From IMG/VR virus record IMGVR_UViG_3300007734_000687, positions 1-41,121 of that record: a stretch of DNA of 41,121 bases; one strand, 5' to 3'. A program made the translations under genes and the position numbers. The notes under the pieces were generated by a model that saw only the letters and a list, made by a program, of their open reading frames with translations, made no database searches and was not told the DNA's origin. Source of the DNA: a virus. Positions 1 to 6,385 of this stretch are shown here, in pieces (position 1 is the first letter of the stretch; each line of letters starts with the position of its first letter).

Positions 1-127
1 TTGAAGTCAAAGTATAATCTAAATCAATTAATTAAGTATGCAAGAAAAGAAATAAAAGAAGAGCCAACAATTGGAGAGATAACAGAAATACGATTCAATG
101 ATCTAGGTATAACTTATATTGTTTGTG
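1..127. repeat. Direct terminal repeat, left copy
   Basis: Bases 1-127 are identical to 40995-41121. An exact 127-base end overlap is what a de Bruijn assembler with k=127 leaves on a circular contig, so it most likely marks circular closure and not a biological terminal repeat. The unique molecule is 40994 bp. Confidence 0.95.
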
Positions 128-264
128 GGTATGCAGTATTTGAAAACGAAGTTATCGCAAGCTTTTCTCAAGACGTTGTTGTAGTTAAGAAAACTAGAGT
201 CAGAAAAAATAAGACCGCAGTAATAGCGATTGATTCAAAAGATATTGACACCGAATTAAAATAA
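1..264 (+). CDS. Small conserved-type hypothetical protein (5'-truncated by the contig cut)
   Basis: The reading frame is open from base 1, and the real start is the ATG at 40989, which adds Met-Glu before the TTG at base 1 and gives 89 residues. The ATG has a good Shine-Dalgarno (AAGGAG, 7 nt upstream), so TTG is not the start. The product has a charged, lysine-rich N-terminal helix followed by a beta-rich core (residues about 28-65). I do not recognise a family. It directly follows the Gp157-like gene and precedes the RusA-like gene, so it belongs to the recombination operon. Confidence 0.85.
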   Translation: MKSKYNLNQLIKYARKEIKEEPTIGEITEIRFNDLGITYIVCGYAVFENEVIASFSQDVVVVKKTRVRKNKTAVIAIDSKDIDTELK

Positions 265-279
265 TTAAAAGCTTGTTGG

Positions 280-756
280 ATGCTAATACTAAAAAGATTT
301 CCAATGCCGCCAACAAGCAATAGATTATTAATGCCAAGTAGAGGCAGACTTATTAAAACAAATGAGTATCGAATTTATGAACAGAAAGTAGTTTCGTTTC
401 ACATGAGAAATGTTATGAACCTAGCAGAAATTGAACGCGCTTTTAAAGGCAATAAGTACTTGCGAATTGATACATTATTCGTGTTTGCTCAAAAAAGGCT
501 TATCTCTAAAAAGAATGAAGTGAAGAGCCTTGATGCAAGCAATAGAATAAAGATCGTTCATGATGTGATATCAAAGCTTATTCATATTGACGATAAGTAT
601 TTCACTTGTGGTTATTTTGAAAAAGCTTTTTGCGAGAATGAAAACGAAGAGCAAGTCATAATTAAATTTAGTGAAGTTGCTGATATATTTAACTACAAAG
701 TTTTAGATTGGGATACCGTTGGAAACAAAGCTATTAACTACAAACATCAAGCTTAA
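280..756 (+). CDS. RusA-like Holliday junction resolvase
   Basis: This 158-residue protein opens with a P-M-P-P-T-S-N-R segment, as RusA proteins do (strand followed by P.P..N). The family core is visible at residues about 85-115: an acidic residue with SLDASNRIKIVHD (D..N..K...D) and then the paired aspartates IDDKYF, which in RusA coordinate the catalytic metal. RusA-family endonucleases cut Holliday junctions symmetrically and in phages resolve recombination or replication intermediates. The neighbours fit: a Sak4-like ATPase and a Gp157-like protein lie upstream across the circular junction. Sequence is divergent, so the assignment rests on the motif order. Confidence 0.75.
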   Translation: MLILKRFPMPPTSNRLLMPSRGRLIKTNEYRIYEQKVVSFHMRNVMNLAEIERAFKGNKYLRIDTLFVFAQKRLISKKNEVKSLDASNRIKIVHDVISKLIHIDDKYFTCGYFEKAFCENENEEQVIIKFSEVADIFNYKVLDWDTVGNKAINYKHQA

Positions 757-916
757 AGAAACCGTGATTTTAAAGATCGACGGCACTGACTCGTACTGTG
801 AATTTAGGATATCGCATGTGAATGAGTATGATCAGTTGGTATTTAACTTCAAGCTAAGCGAGAACATAACTTTAATAAAGCAAAAGAAGACGATAACTAG
901 GAAGGCGGTATTATGA
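719..916 (+). CDS. Small beta-rich hypothetical protein, paralogue of the gene at 40247
   Basis: A 65-residue ORF overlapping the 3' end of the RusA-like gene by 38 bases. The only usable start is TTG at 719. Its core (V-I-L-K-I-D-G-T-D-S-Y-C-E-F, then Q-L-V-F-N-F, then a K-K-T-I end) matches in order the 67-residue protein at 40247 (V-I-V-D-G-S-C-E-F, then Q-I-E-F-S-F, then K-K-I), so the two look like diverged duplicates. Function unknown. The stop overlaps the next start as ATGA, which suggests translational coupling. Confidence 0.65.
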   Translation: METKLLTTNIKLKETVILKIDGTDSYCEFRISHVNEYDQLVFNFKLSENITLIKQKKTITRKAVL

Positions 917-1122
917 CTAAAGTACAAGAGCAATTAATACACGACTTAAATATGCTATGTGAGACTACTATTCTTATCAAAGATAGAGCTATAGAATTGC
1001 GTGATCTAGTGAAAGAAGTTGATTTTTACGGTAATACAGAAATCGAACAACTTAAGAAACTACTAGTCGAGAAAGATTTGATCATCAAGCGATACCTAGA
1101 AAAGGAAGGTGAGAAGTGCTAA
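913..1122 (+). CDS. Small helical/coiled-coil hypothetical protein
   Basis: 69 residues, almost entirely heptad-patterned charged helix (I-H-D-L-N-M-L, then I-E-Q-L-K-K-L-L-V-E-K-D). The ATG overlaps the upstream stop (ATGA) and is preceded by AAGGCGG. No catalytic motif or membrane segment is visible. It is one of a run of tightly packed small early genes; no function can be assigned. Confidence 0.7.
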   Translation: MTKVQEQLIHDLNMLCETTILIKDRAIELRDLVKEVDFYGNTEIEQLKKLLVEKDLIIKRYLEKEGEKC

Positions 1123-1163
1123 ATGAAAACGACGATAAGTGTATCGTAGAAACGTGGGTTTAA
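1116..1163 (+). CDS. Possible 15-residue coupled mini-ORF
   Basis: GTG at 1116 opens a 15-codon frame (acidic, Asn/Asp-rich, ending Glu-Thr-Trp-Val) that overlaps the previous gene's stop and ends one base before the ATG at 1165. A purine-rich AAGGAAGGTG lies just upstream. It exactly fills the 42-base gap, so it may be a real peptide or a coupling device that carries ribosomes to the next gene. Too short to judge by content. Confidence 0.3.
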   Translation: MLNENDDKCIVETWV

Positions 1164-1164
1164 T

Positions 1165-1374
1165 ATGTTTGTAATAACTAAAAATCGGATTATTAATTTA
1201 GATTTGGTTTTGTATATAAGTAAAAATACTGAGAATAAGGCTTTGTATTTTTATTTTGGATCTAGTGATTGTATAGTATTTAGAAGTTCTAGATTAGAAA
1301 ATGCTTTTCTAACTATACAAAACTGTATTTTATATAATAACCCAAGCGTATCAATTGCAGAATTTGAGGCTTAA
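1165..1374 (+). CDS. Small hypothetical protein
   Basis: 69 residues with alternating hydrophobic beta-type segments (I-I-N-L-D-L-V-L-Y-I, A-L-Y-F-Y-F-G) and a C-terminal helix. There is no signal peptide, no clear membrane segment and no recognisable family. The start has no strong Shine-Dalgarno and may depend on ribosomes arriving from the mini-ORF that stops just before it. The stop is followed one base later by the next start. Confidence 0.6.
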   Translation: MFVITKNRIINLDLVLYISKNTENKALYFYFGSSDCIVFRSSRLENAFLTIQNCILYNNPSVSIAEFEA

Positions 1375-1375
1375 T

Positions 1376-1465
1376 ATGATCAAGATTTACAGAGGCATTA
1401 TACTCTCAGCTTGCGTTCTTGGCTTTGTTTATTTGCTAGTGTGCGGAATGGTGGCTAGTTTATGA
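1376..1465 (+). CDS. 29-residue single-span membrane peptide
   Basis: ATG at 1376 opens a 29-codon frame: basic N-terminus (M-I-K-I-Y-R-G), then about 20 hydrophobic residues (I-I-L-S-A-C-V-L-G-F-V-Y-L-L-V-C-G-M-V) and a short tail. The stop overlaps the next gene's ATG as ATGA, and the start follows the upstream stop by one base, so it fills the gap exactly. The layout (positive N-end, one span) is typical of small phage membrane proteins such as lysis or superinfection-exclusion peptides; the exact role is unknown. Confidence 0.6.
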   Translation: MIKIYRGIILSACVLGFVYLLVCGMVASL

Positions 1466-1866
1466 AAGAAAATAATCCAATAAAAGATTTGTACGAAGCT
1501 TGTCTTGAAAAAGATAAGCAAATAATTTTAGTTATGGAAGGTAAAATTTCTCTTTTAACCGAAGAGAACAAAGCTCTTAAAGCTGAAAACGAAAGGATAG
1601 ATTATTTTCAAGCCATAATAGATGAGCTTAAAGATGAGATAAATGCGCTTAAACGAATAATAGCAAAAGAGTTAACAGAAAATGATGAGTTAGGTCGGGA
1701 ATATACTTATGTGACTTGCTTGAAAGATAAATTTGCTCAGCTCAAATCTGAGCTGAGCAAAAAAGACAGTGATATTAAAGAAATTATAGCTATCGTTCAT
1801 GAACATGCAGAAGCTGGCAATATTCTTTATACTGATTTTCTATTTGAAAAATTAGAGAGGTTTTAA
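1462..1866 (+). CDS. Coiled-coil hypothetical protein
   Basis: 134 residues, dominated by a long coiled coil (residues about 20-115, with repeated L..E.K.L and I..L.DEI heptads), lacking a signal peptide or membrane anchor. Inside the gene (1735-1758) is a perfect 9-bp inverted repeat, GCTCAGCTC/GAGCTGAGC, with a 6-base loop; it is not followed by a T run on either strand, so it is not an obvious terminator. The gene is coupled to the upstream membrane peptide by ATGA. Function unknown. Confidence 0.7.
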   Translation: MKENNPIKDLYEACLEKDKQIILVMEGKISLLTEENKALKAENERIDYFQAIIDELKDEINALKRIIAKELTENDELGREYTYVTCLKDKFAQLKSELSKKDSDIKEIIAIVHEHAEAGNILYTDFLFEKLERF

Positions 1867-1879
1867 GGTTGGCATATAT

Positions 1880-2077
1880 ATGATGATATTTTATTTTTTA
1901 TCGAAATTTTTAACTGGTTGTTTAGTACTTGCTTTTATTGTGGCAATTTTAGGTTTTTTATATTGGTATCATGAAAGATTTGAAGTGAGACGTACTATAC
2001 TAGTAGTTATAGCGTTAGTTTTATCAGTGTTTTCAGTTTATTATTTAGGTGATTTTACAATAAGGTTATTGTTTTGA
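1880..2077 (+). CDS. Two-span small membrane protein
   Basis: 65 residues with two hydrophobic segments (about 3-29 and 38-60) joined by a charged loop W-Y-H-E-R-F-E-V-R-R. The second Met (1883) is an equally possible start. Two-span proteins of this size near endolysin genes are often holins or antiholins; here the endolysin is about 500 bases downstream, so a lysis role is plausible. No specific family signature is visible. Confidence 0.65.
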   Translation: MMIFYFLSKFLTGCLVLAFIVAILGFLYWYHERFEVRRTILVVIALVLSVFSVYYLGDFTIRLLF

Positions 2078-2095
2078 TAAGCGAAGAGGTTACTA

Positions 2096-2257
2096 ATGGT
2101 TGAAATGAAACTAAAGTCTGACAGAACAATTCAAGTTATCATGAACTGGATAATATTGCTTATCTCTCCGGTTATTATCTTACCTTGGCTTTTGTACGAT
2201 CTGTACAAAACACGACAATTTGTTAGAATAATGATTAAGGGCGAAACAAGTCTCTAA
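2096..2257 (+). CDS. 53-residue single-span membrane protein
   Basis: The ATG at 2096 follows a GAAGAGG Shine-Dalgarno. The 53-residue product has a polar N-terminus, one strongly hydrophobic span (W-I-I-L-L-I-S-P-V-I-I-L-P-W-L-L, about residues 18-33) and a basic tail (K-T-R-Q-F-V-R-I-M-I-K). Its stop overlaps the next start as TAATG. It is one of four small membrane proteins upstream of the CHAP-like endolysin, so a holin or lysis-regulator role is possible but unproven. Confidence 0.65.
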   Translation: MVEMKLKSDRTIQVIMNWIILLISPVIILPWLLYDLYKTRQFVRIMIKGETSL

Positions 2258-2496
2258 TGGCCAAGCGAATAAGATCACAAGCAGAAATAGACTACGATGA
2301 ATATGAGCGAATTACTATTGCTAAGGTTATCGTAGATGTTAATAAGATGCGCGAATCTATGGGTATGCAGTTAGTCACTCAAGTTGAGAAAAACTGCTTA
2401 CGATGCGATAAACAGTTCTTAGCACTTAAAAACTCAGCAAATTTTCTTTGCGTTAGGTGTCGCTCATTAAGAGACGATCAAAGCTTTGATATTTGA
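2257..2496 (+). CDS. Small zinc-ribbon protein
   Basis: 79 residues: a basic, charged N-terminal helix region, then a four-cysteine zinc ribbon C47-L-R-C50 ... C65-V-R-C68 with a short hairpin between. Such ribbons usually bind nucleic acid or protein partners; in phages they occur in small regulators and in HNH-like proteins. There is no HNH residue set here. The start overlaps the previous stop by one base, so it is translationally coupled. Exact role unknown. Confidence 0.7.
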   Translation: MAKRIRSQAEIDYDEYERITIAKVIVDVNKMRESMGMQLVTQVEKNCLRCDKQFLALKNSANFLCVRCRSLRDDQSFDI

Positions 2497-2500
2497 CGAC

Positions 2501-2581
2501 GTGGTTTTCTATTGCTTATTCTTTGTGTATCCAATTATGATGATTACGTTTTACGTATGGGTTTGCTTAGATGAGGAGTAA
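2501..2581 (+). CDS. 26-residue hydrophobic peptide upstream of the endolysin
   Basis: GTG at 2501 opens 26 codons that are nearly all hydrophobic (V-F-Y-C-L-F-F-V-Y-P-I-M-M-I-T-F-Y-V-W-V-C-L) and end in Asp-Glu-Glu. A TTG at 2486 in the same frame would add five residues and overlap the preceding gene. The stop lies three bases before the endolysin ATG, and its last codons (GAG GAG TAA) form the endolysin's Shine-Dalgarno. Position and character suit a tiny holin or a translational coupler, but a chance ORF cannot be excluded. Confidence 0.45.
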   Translation: MVFYCLFFVYPIMMITFYVWVCLDEE

Positions 2582-2584
2582 TTA

Positions 2585-3184
2585 ATGGCAACAAGAAAAA
2601 TTGAACAAGAATTATTTGATAAAATTAAATCAACTTTATTAAGATATAAACCAATTGAGTATCAACATGCTCATGATTTAAAAGACGGTAATGAGTTAGT
2701 ATATCTTGCAAATAAAGCTTTAGATTTAATGCAAATAAGGGAAGTGCCTCTAAACTCAAATGCTGGGCGTGACGTTTCACTTATTCAAGATACTGTAGGC
2801 GGTCCAGATCATTCAGCTTGGTGCGTAAGTCAGCAACAATCTTGTGTAGCTTTTGCAGAAAAAGATTTAGGTATTACTTCAAAGCTTTACGCAACAGAAT
2901 CTTGCGCTGATCTAAGAGCACATGAAAATGGAATGAAAATACCTTTTGAACAATCTAAACGGGGCGATTTGTGGGTTTTTAAACATCAAGCTACAGGTTT
3001 AGGTCATATTGCGAATTTTGTACGTTGGATTGATATGATGAAATCAGCGGTAACACTTGAAGGCAATACTACTAGTGGAAAAGTTGGTGATAAAATCATA
3101 AGAGAGGGTGGTGGCTCTTATCAGTGCGAAAGGTTGATGACTACTTCTGATCTTAAATTAGCTATGGTTATAAGGGCTTTTTAA
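2585..3184 (+). CDS. CHAP/NlpC-like cysteine peptidase (endolysin 1)
   Basis: The 199-residue product shows the order of a CHAP-type papain-fold hydrolase: A-W-C80 (nucleophile), then R-G-D-L-W-V-F (about 126-132), G-H141-I (general base) and L-E-G-N-T (159-162, third polar residue). This is the arrangement of phage peptidoglycan amidase/endopeptidases of the TIGR02594 type. It would cut peptide cross-links or the amide bond in host peptidoglycan. There is no signal peptide, so release would need a holin, and small membrane ORFs lie directly upstream. A second endolysin of different chemistry (GH108) is two genes downstream. Confidence 0.7.
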   Translation: MATRKIEQELFDKIKSTLLRYKPIEYQHAHDLKDGNELVYLANKALDLMQIREVPLNSNAGRDVSLIQDTVGGPDHSAWCVSQQQSCVAFAEKDLGITSKLYATESCADLRAHENGMKIPFEQSKRGDLWVFKHQATGLGHIANFVRWIDMMKSAVTLEGNTTSGKVGDKIIREGGGSYQCERLMTTSDLKLAMVIRAF

Positions 3185-3648
3185 TGTCTGGAAAATTGGT
3201 AGATATAACTGGACAGAAATTTAATATGTTAACTGCTATTAAATTTATTGAAATTAAAAATAAACAAACAATTTGGGAATATAAATGTGATTGTGGAGTT
3301 ATAAAGCATATAATAAAAGCTTCGGTTTGTAATGCAAATACACAATCTTGCGGCTGTCTTTATGAAAAAAATTTAAAAACCATGTCTAAAACTCATGGGC
3401 AAACTAAACGAAAAGAATATAAAATCTATCACAACATGATTAACAAGTGTTATAATAAAAATGTACCCTCTTATAAATATTATGGCGCACGTGGAATAAC
3501 AGTACAAGATTCTTGGATTGATAATCCAAAAGCTTTTTTAGACTATATTCGTACACGACCTTCTAAATTATATAGGTTGGAACGCATAGATAAAACCGGT
3601 AATTTTGAAGAGGCTAATATTAAGTGGATTAAAAGGATTAAGAGATGA
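3184..3648 (+). CDS. HNH-like zinc-ribbon protein between the two endolysin genes
   Basis: 154 residues. The N-terminus has the phage HNH-associated pattern G-Q-K-F..L..I followed by a zinc site C35-D-C37 ... C56-G-C58. The C-terminal half carries the Y-Y-G-A-R-G-I-T-V signature (99-107), a W at 111 and L-E-R-I-D-K-T-G-N-F-E-E-A-N-I-K-W (132-148), as in free-standing phage HNH-type homing nucleases, where this block is the beta-beta-alpha core. The catalytic histidine of classical HNH is not obvious. It starts on the stop of endolysin 1 and overlaps endolysin 2, so it looks inserted into a two-endolysin lysis cassette. Confidence 0.65.
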   Translation: MSGKLVDITGQKFNMLTAIKFIEIKNKQTIWEYKCDCGVIKHIIKASVCNANTQSCGCLYEKNLKTMSKTHGQTKRKEYKIYHNMINKCYNKNVPSYKYYGARGITVQDSWIDNPKAFLDYIRTRPSKLYRLERIDKTGNFEEANIKWIKRIKR

Positions 3649-4181
3649 GCAAACAATTCGATCACGCCTTTGATTTAATTATTGGAGTTGAAGGCGGCTA
3701 TGTGAACAATAAGGACGATCACGGAAAAAGTACTAAGTTTGGAATTACGCAAGCAACTCTAAGCGCAGTTCTTGGCAGGTCAGCATCTGAAAATGATGTT
3801 CGATCACTTACACTTGAGGCAGCAAAAAGAATTTACTTAGAAAAATTCTGGTCTAAGATGTCTTTAGACCTTGTTGCATCTGAATTACTTCAACAACTAA
3901 TTTTTGATCAGTGTGTAAACTTTGGATGCGGTAAGATTGTCTCTCGATTACAAGATATTTTGAAAATACCAAAGACCATATTGATTGATCAAGCTACTAT
4001 TAAAGCAATTAATGAAGGCGACAGACTAAAGCTTGCATTTGATTTTGTTAAAGCTACTCAAAAAGCTTATATAGATATTGTTAAGCATGATCAAACTCAG
4101 ATCGTCTTCTTAAGTGGTTGGTTAAATAGATCGTTTAAGCTGATAGATTTAATTGAGAAAAATGTTGAATTTAGAAATTAA
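3645..4181 (+). CDS. GH108 N-acetylmuramidase (endolysin 2)
   Basis: 178 residues matching the glycosyl hydrolase 108 family (old DUF847): the catalytic Glu16 in V-E-G-G-Y, then K-F-G-I-T-Q-A-T (residues about 31-38) and the later F-D-Q-C-V-N-F-G element (about 88-95). GH108 enzymes cleave the glycan strand of peptidoglycan. Length is normal for the catalytic domain plus the predicted C-terminal binding region. No signal peptide or membrane segment is visible. It complements the peptidase encoded two genes upstream. Confidence 0.85.
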   Translation: MSKQFDHAFDLIIGVEGGYVNNKDDHGKSTKFGITQATLSAVLGRSASENDVRSLTLEAAKRIYLEKFWSKMSLDLVASELLQQLIFDQCVNFGCGKIVSRLQDILKIPKTILIDQATIKAINEGDRLKLAFDFVKATQKAYIDIVKHDQTQIVFLSGWLNRSFKLIDLIEKNVEFRN

Positions 4182-4686
4182 TGATTATGAAAAAACGCGA
4201 AAATCCATTGAGTATGTACTCAGAAAATTCAATCTTTCCATTGAAGCTACAGATCTTACTCAAGAATATTTTCTTAGAAAACTTGAAGGAAAATCGAGAT
4301 CTCAATCCATTGAAAACTTTGTTATTGATTATTTACGGAAATACTCAGGTCGCAAAGGGACAGCTTCATATGATACGAGAAAGTCTTTGCTCTTTGGAGA
4401 CACAGAACAAATTGAAAATATTAGAACAGAATTATCAAGCACAAATTGCGATCACGAATATACAGATCATAATTCAAAATTTAGAAGATATGTTAAAAAT
4501 GAAAGAATAATTCATTTGCTGGATATGGGTTATTCTAAAAAAGAAATTTCAATTGAATTAAATATTTCAAGCTCACGTGTTTCTCAGTTAGTAAAAAAAA
4601 TAAAGTTTAGATATGAAATTTTTAATTTTTTATCTATGTTAAATCTTAATAAAAACACAATGGATATTATAATAAATGAATTTTAA
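4162..4686 (+). CDS. Sigma-70-like (ECF-type) transcription factor
   Basis: 174 residues from the ATG at 4162; a TTG at 4153 would add three residues. The N-terminal half resembles sigma region 2 (A-T-D-L-T-Q-E-Y-F-L-R-K-L, then a helix ending Y-L-R-K-Y and a basic stretch). The C-terminal half has a region-4-type helix-turn-helix (M-G-Y-S-K-K-E-I-S-I-E-L, then I-S-S-S-R-V-S-Q-L-V). The size fits an ECF-like factor. It could redirect host RNA polymerase to late phage promoters. It overlaps the GH108 gene by 20 bases. Divergent; it could be a sigma-derived DNA-binding protein without promoter-melting activity. Confidence 0.6.
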   Translation: MLNLEINDYEKTRKSIEYVLRKFNLSIEATDLTQEYFLRKLEGKSRSQSIENFVIDYLRKYSGRKGTASYDTRKSLLFGDTEQIENIRTELSSTNCDHEYTDHNSKFRRYVKNERIIHLLDMGYSKKEISIELNISSSRVSQLVKKIKFRYEIFNFLSMLNLNKNTMDIIINEF

Positions 4687-5173
4687 TCTATCAAGGCAAG
4701 AACAATTAGTTTGCAATTACTTAAAAACAAGTATGACTAACAAAGAAATTGCAGATAAGTTGTGTGTTTGCGAAAAAACTGTTAAATTTCATTTGACTAG
4801 TATTTATAAAAAACTTTCTGTAAGAAATAGATCAGGCGCTTTAATAAAACTTTGTACTATTAGTTTTGAATTTGATGAAATATTAACATATCCAATGGAG
4901 AATAAAATGCAGGATGAAAAATCTTTGCCAAGTAAATTTAATCAAGTAATTGTAAAAGAAAAACAAAATATGTCTCAAGTCGAAAAAGTCAATTTTATTG
5001 ATAAGCAATTCATGATCTCAGAAACGATGAATCATTTAGGATTTTTGATGAAAGAAATTACTAAAGAAAAAATTGACACTAATACAGTAAATGCAGCTTG
5101 CAATTGTATTGCAAGAATGAATGAGACTATCAATACAAGTATACAAGCTGCTCGATTTTTAAACGATAGATGA
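4676..5173 (+). CDS. LuxR/GerE-type helix-turn-helix regulator
   Basis: 165 residues. Residues 5-60 are a clear GerE domain: L-S-R-Q-E-Q-L-V-C-N-Y-L, then T-N-K-E-I-A-D-K-L-C-V (first HTH helix), then E-K-T-V-K-F-H-L-T-S-I-Y-K-K-L (recognition helix), with V-R-N-R after it. The remaining 100 residues are helical and unrecognised; there is no receiver or autoinducer domain, unlike most host LuxR proteins where the HTH is C-terminal. It overlaps the sigma-like gene and likely acts with it in control of phage transcription. Confidence 0.75.
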   Translation: MNFNLSRQEQLVCNYLKTSMTNKEIADKLCVCEKTVKFHLTSIYKKLSVRNRSGALIKLCTISFEFDEILTYPMENKMQDEKSLPSKFNQVIVKEKQNMSQVEKVNFIDKQFMISETMNHLGFLMKEITKEKIDTNTVNAACNCIARMNETINTSIQAARFLNDR

Positions 5174-5958
5174 CTAGATTAAGTTGGGACAATGAAAAAT
5201 TAATGTACGTTAGTTTTTTAATTGAGTCAGGGATGACTAATCCCGACATTGCTAAATTGCTAAATACAACAAGCCACGCGATTAATAATATTACTTGTAA
5301 AAAATTAAATGGTAATAATAATTATTATAAATCTAATATTAAACATAAGCATCTAAGAAAAGAAGTTTTAAATTATTTTCTTAACCATACTATGGAGCAA
5401 ACTGCTAAACATTTTAATCTTTCACTATCTGAATTAAAATCATGTTTAACTTATGCCTATAAAGAAAAAAGATATTTACATCTTAGAAAAGACAAAAGAA
5501 GACATGATTCATGGTCAACAAAAGAATTGATTATTGCTTTAAAGCTATCAGGTTTAGTTGATAGATCTTTAATTGCAAAGATTTTAAAACGAGGGACTTA
5601 TCAATCAGTGAAAGAATGCTATTCTAGATTAAATATTAATAGTAAGTCTATGAACGGTATTACATATTCAAAATACAAAAGTTTGTTTTCTAAGGGACCT
5701 TCTAAATTTTTAAAAACTACAGCCGGACCATGTGGTGGTTTTATTCGCGATTCTAATTACAAAATTATTCCATGGACTATCCTGAGAGACGAAATAGAAT
5801 CAGGATACATAAAGCCATCTATTTTTTTCTGTAATTACGTAGAAAGTATGTGTTTGTTTTACGACTGGATATATGAAGGACAATATTCTTTAGATAGTAT
5901 TAGCAATTTTTTAGTTGAAACTTTTAAAAATTCTCCTTCACAACTTAACCAATCCTGA
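5170..5958 (+). CDS. Multi-HTH DNA-binding protein
   Basis: 262 residues with at least three helix-turn-helix-like units: residues 5-40 (L-I-E-S-G-M-T-N-P-D-I-A-K-L-L), 62-90 (M-E-Q-T-A-K-H-F-N-L-S-L-S-E-L) and a SANT/Myb-like unit at about 112-150 (S-W-S-T-K-E-L-I-I-A-L-K, then Y-Q-S-V-K-E-C). The C-terminal 80 residues are unrecognised. The ATGA overlap couples it to the GerE-type gene. Tandem HTH units suggest binding to a long or repeated operator; possibly a late-gene activator. Confidence 0.6.
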   Translation: MTRLSWDNEKLMYVSFLIESGMTNPDIAKLLNTTSHAINNITCKKLNGNNNYYKSNIKHKHLRKEVLNYFLNHTMEQTAKHFNLSLSELKSCLTYAYKEKRYLHLRKDKRRHDSWSTKELIIALKLSGLVDRSLIAKILKRGTYQSVKECYSRLNINSKSMNGITYSKYKSLFSKGPSKFLKTTAGPCGGFIRDSNYKIIPWTILRDEIESGYIKPSIFFCNYVESMCLFYDWIYEGQYSLDSISNFLVETFKNSPSQLNQS

Positions 5959-5971
5959 TTAGCATTTAACC

Positions 5972-6283
5972 ATGGTAAATCTAATTACGAATCAAGATCT
6001 AGATACTCTGACGGACTATGAAGTCTTAATCTTTAATTACGTACTACAAAACATAAAGTACAAAGAAATAGCTTGTAAGCTTGATCTTGAGTACTACGTA
6101 GTGGCTGAGACTGTAAGAGATGTATACCGTAAATTTCGTATATATAAGCATTCTAACGAGTATCTAAGAGAAGTTTGGAAACGATCAGTAGAGCATAACC
6201 AAAAAGAGCTTAAGAAAAAACGTGATTTATTGCTACCTGTTTCACTTAGTGAGTATCTACAAAAACAAACGGCCTCTAACTAG
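5972..6283 (+). CDS. Small GerE-like HTH protein
   Basis: 103 residues; residues 11-60 follow the GerE pattern (L-T-D-Y-E-V-L-I-F-N-Y-V, then Y-K-E-I-A-C-K-L, then V-V-A-E-T-V-R-D-V-Y-R-K-F). A basic helical tail follows (K-K-K-R-D). It resembles the N-terminal part of the protein at 4676, so it may be a shortened paralogue acting as partner or antagonist. It is the last of four consecutive regulator genes and ends in a hairpin overlapping its stop codon. Confidence 0.6.
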   Translation: MVNLITNQDLDTLTDYEVLIFNYVLQNIKYKEIACKLDLEYYVVAETVRDVYRKFRIYKHSNEYLREVWKRSVEHNQKELKKKRDLLLPVSLSEYLQKQTASN

Positions 6284-6294
6284 ATTAGAAGCCG
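6270..6294 (+). other. Hairpin overlapping a stop codon
   Basis: CGGC-C-TCTAA pairs with TTAGA-A-GCCG (9 pairs, one mismatch) around a 5-base loop that contains the TAG stop of the HTH gene. There is no T run after it, so it is more likely an mRNA 3'-end stabiliser or partial terminator than a classical intrinsic terminator. Confidence 0.35.
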
Positions 6295-6350
6295 CTTGAG
6301 TGTGAAATTAAAGAAACATATAACAACTTATTTAGTACATCAAATTTAAA

Positions 6351-6379
6351 TTGCAAAATCAAACAGTAATTGCTCAAAT
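6351..6379 (+). promoter_or_regulatory. Possible sigma-70-type promoter giving a leaderless mRNA
   Basis: TTGCAA, a 17-base spacer and TCAAAT (each 4 of 6 consensus bases). The predicted start would fall at about 6386, exactly the ATG of the next gene, which has no Shine-Dalgarno. Weak by itself; the same geometry recurs at 34558. Confidence 0.3.
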
Positions 6380-6385
6380 CTTTTT

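Noticed and set aside
1735-1758. Perfect 9-bp inverted repeat as a terminator
   Set aside because: No T run follows on either strand and it lies in the middle of a coding frame; kept only as a note in that gene.
4181-4510. 109-codon open frame overlapping the sigma-like gene
   Set aside because: It is out of phase with the sigma-like frame, shows no domain, and its composition is what an AT-rich shadow gives. The overlapping frame has recognisable sigma regions 2 and 4.
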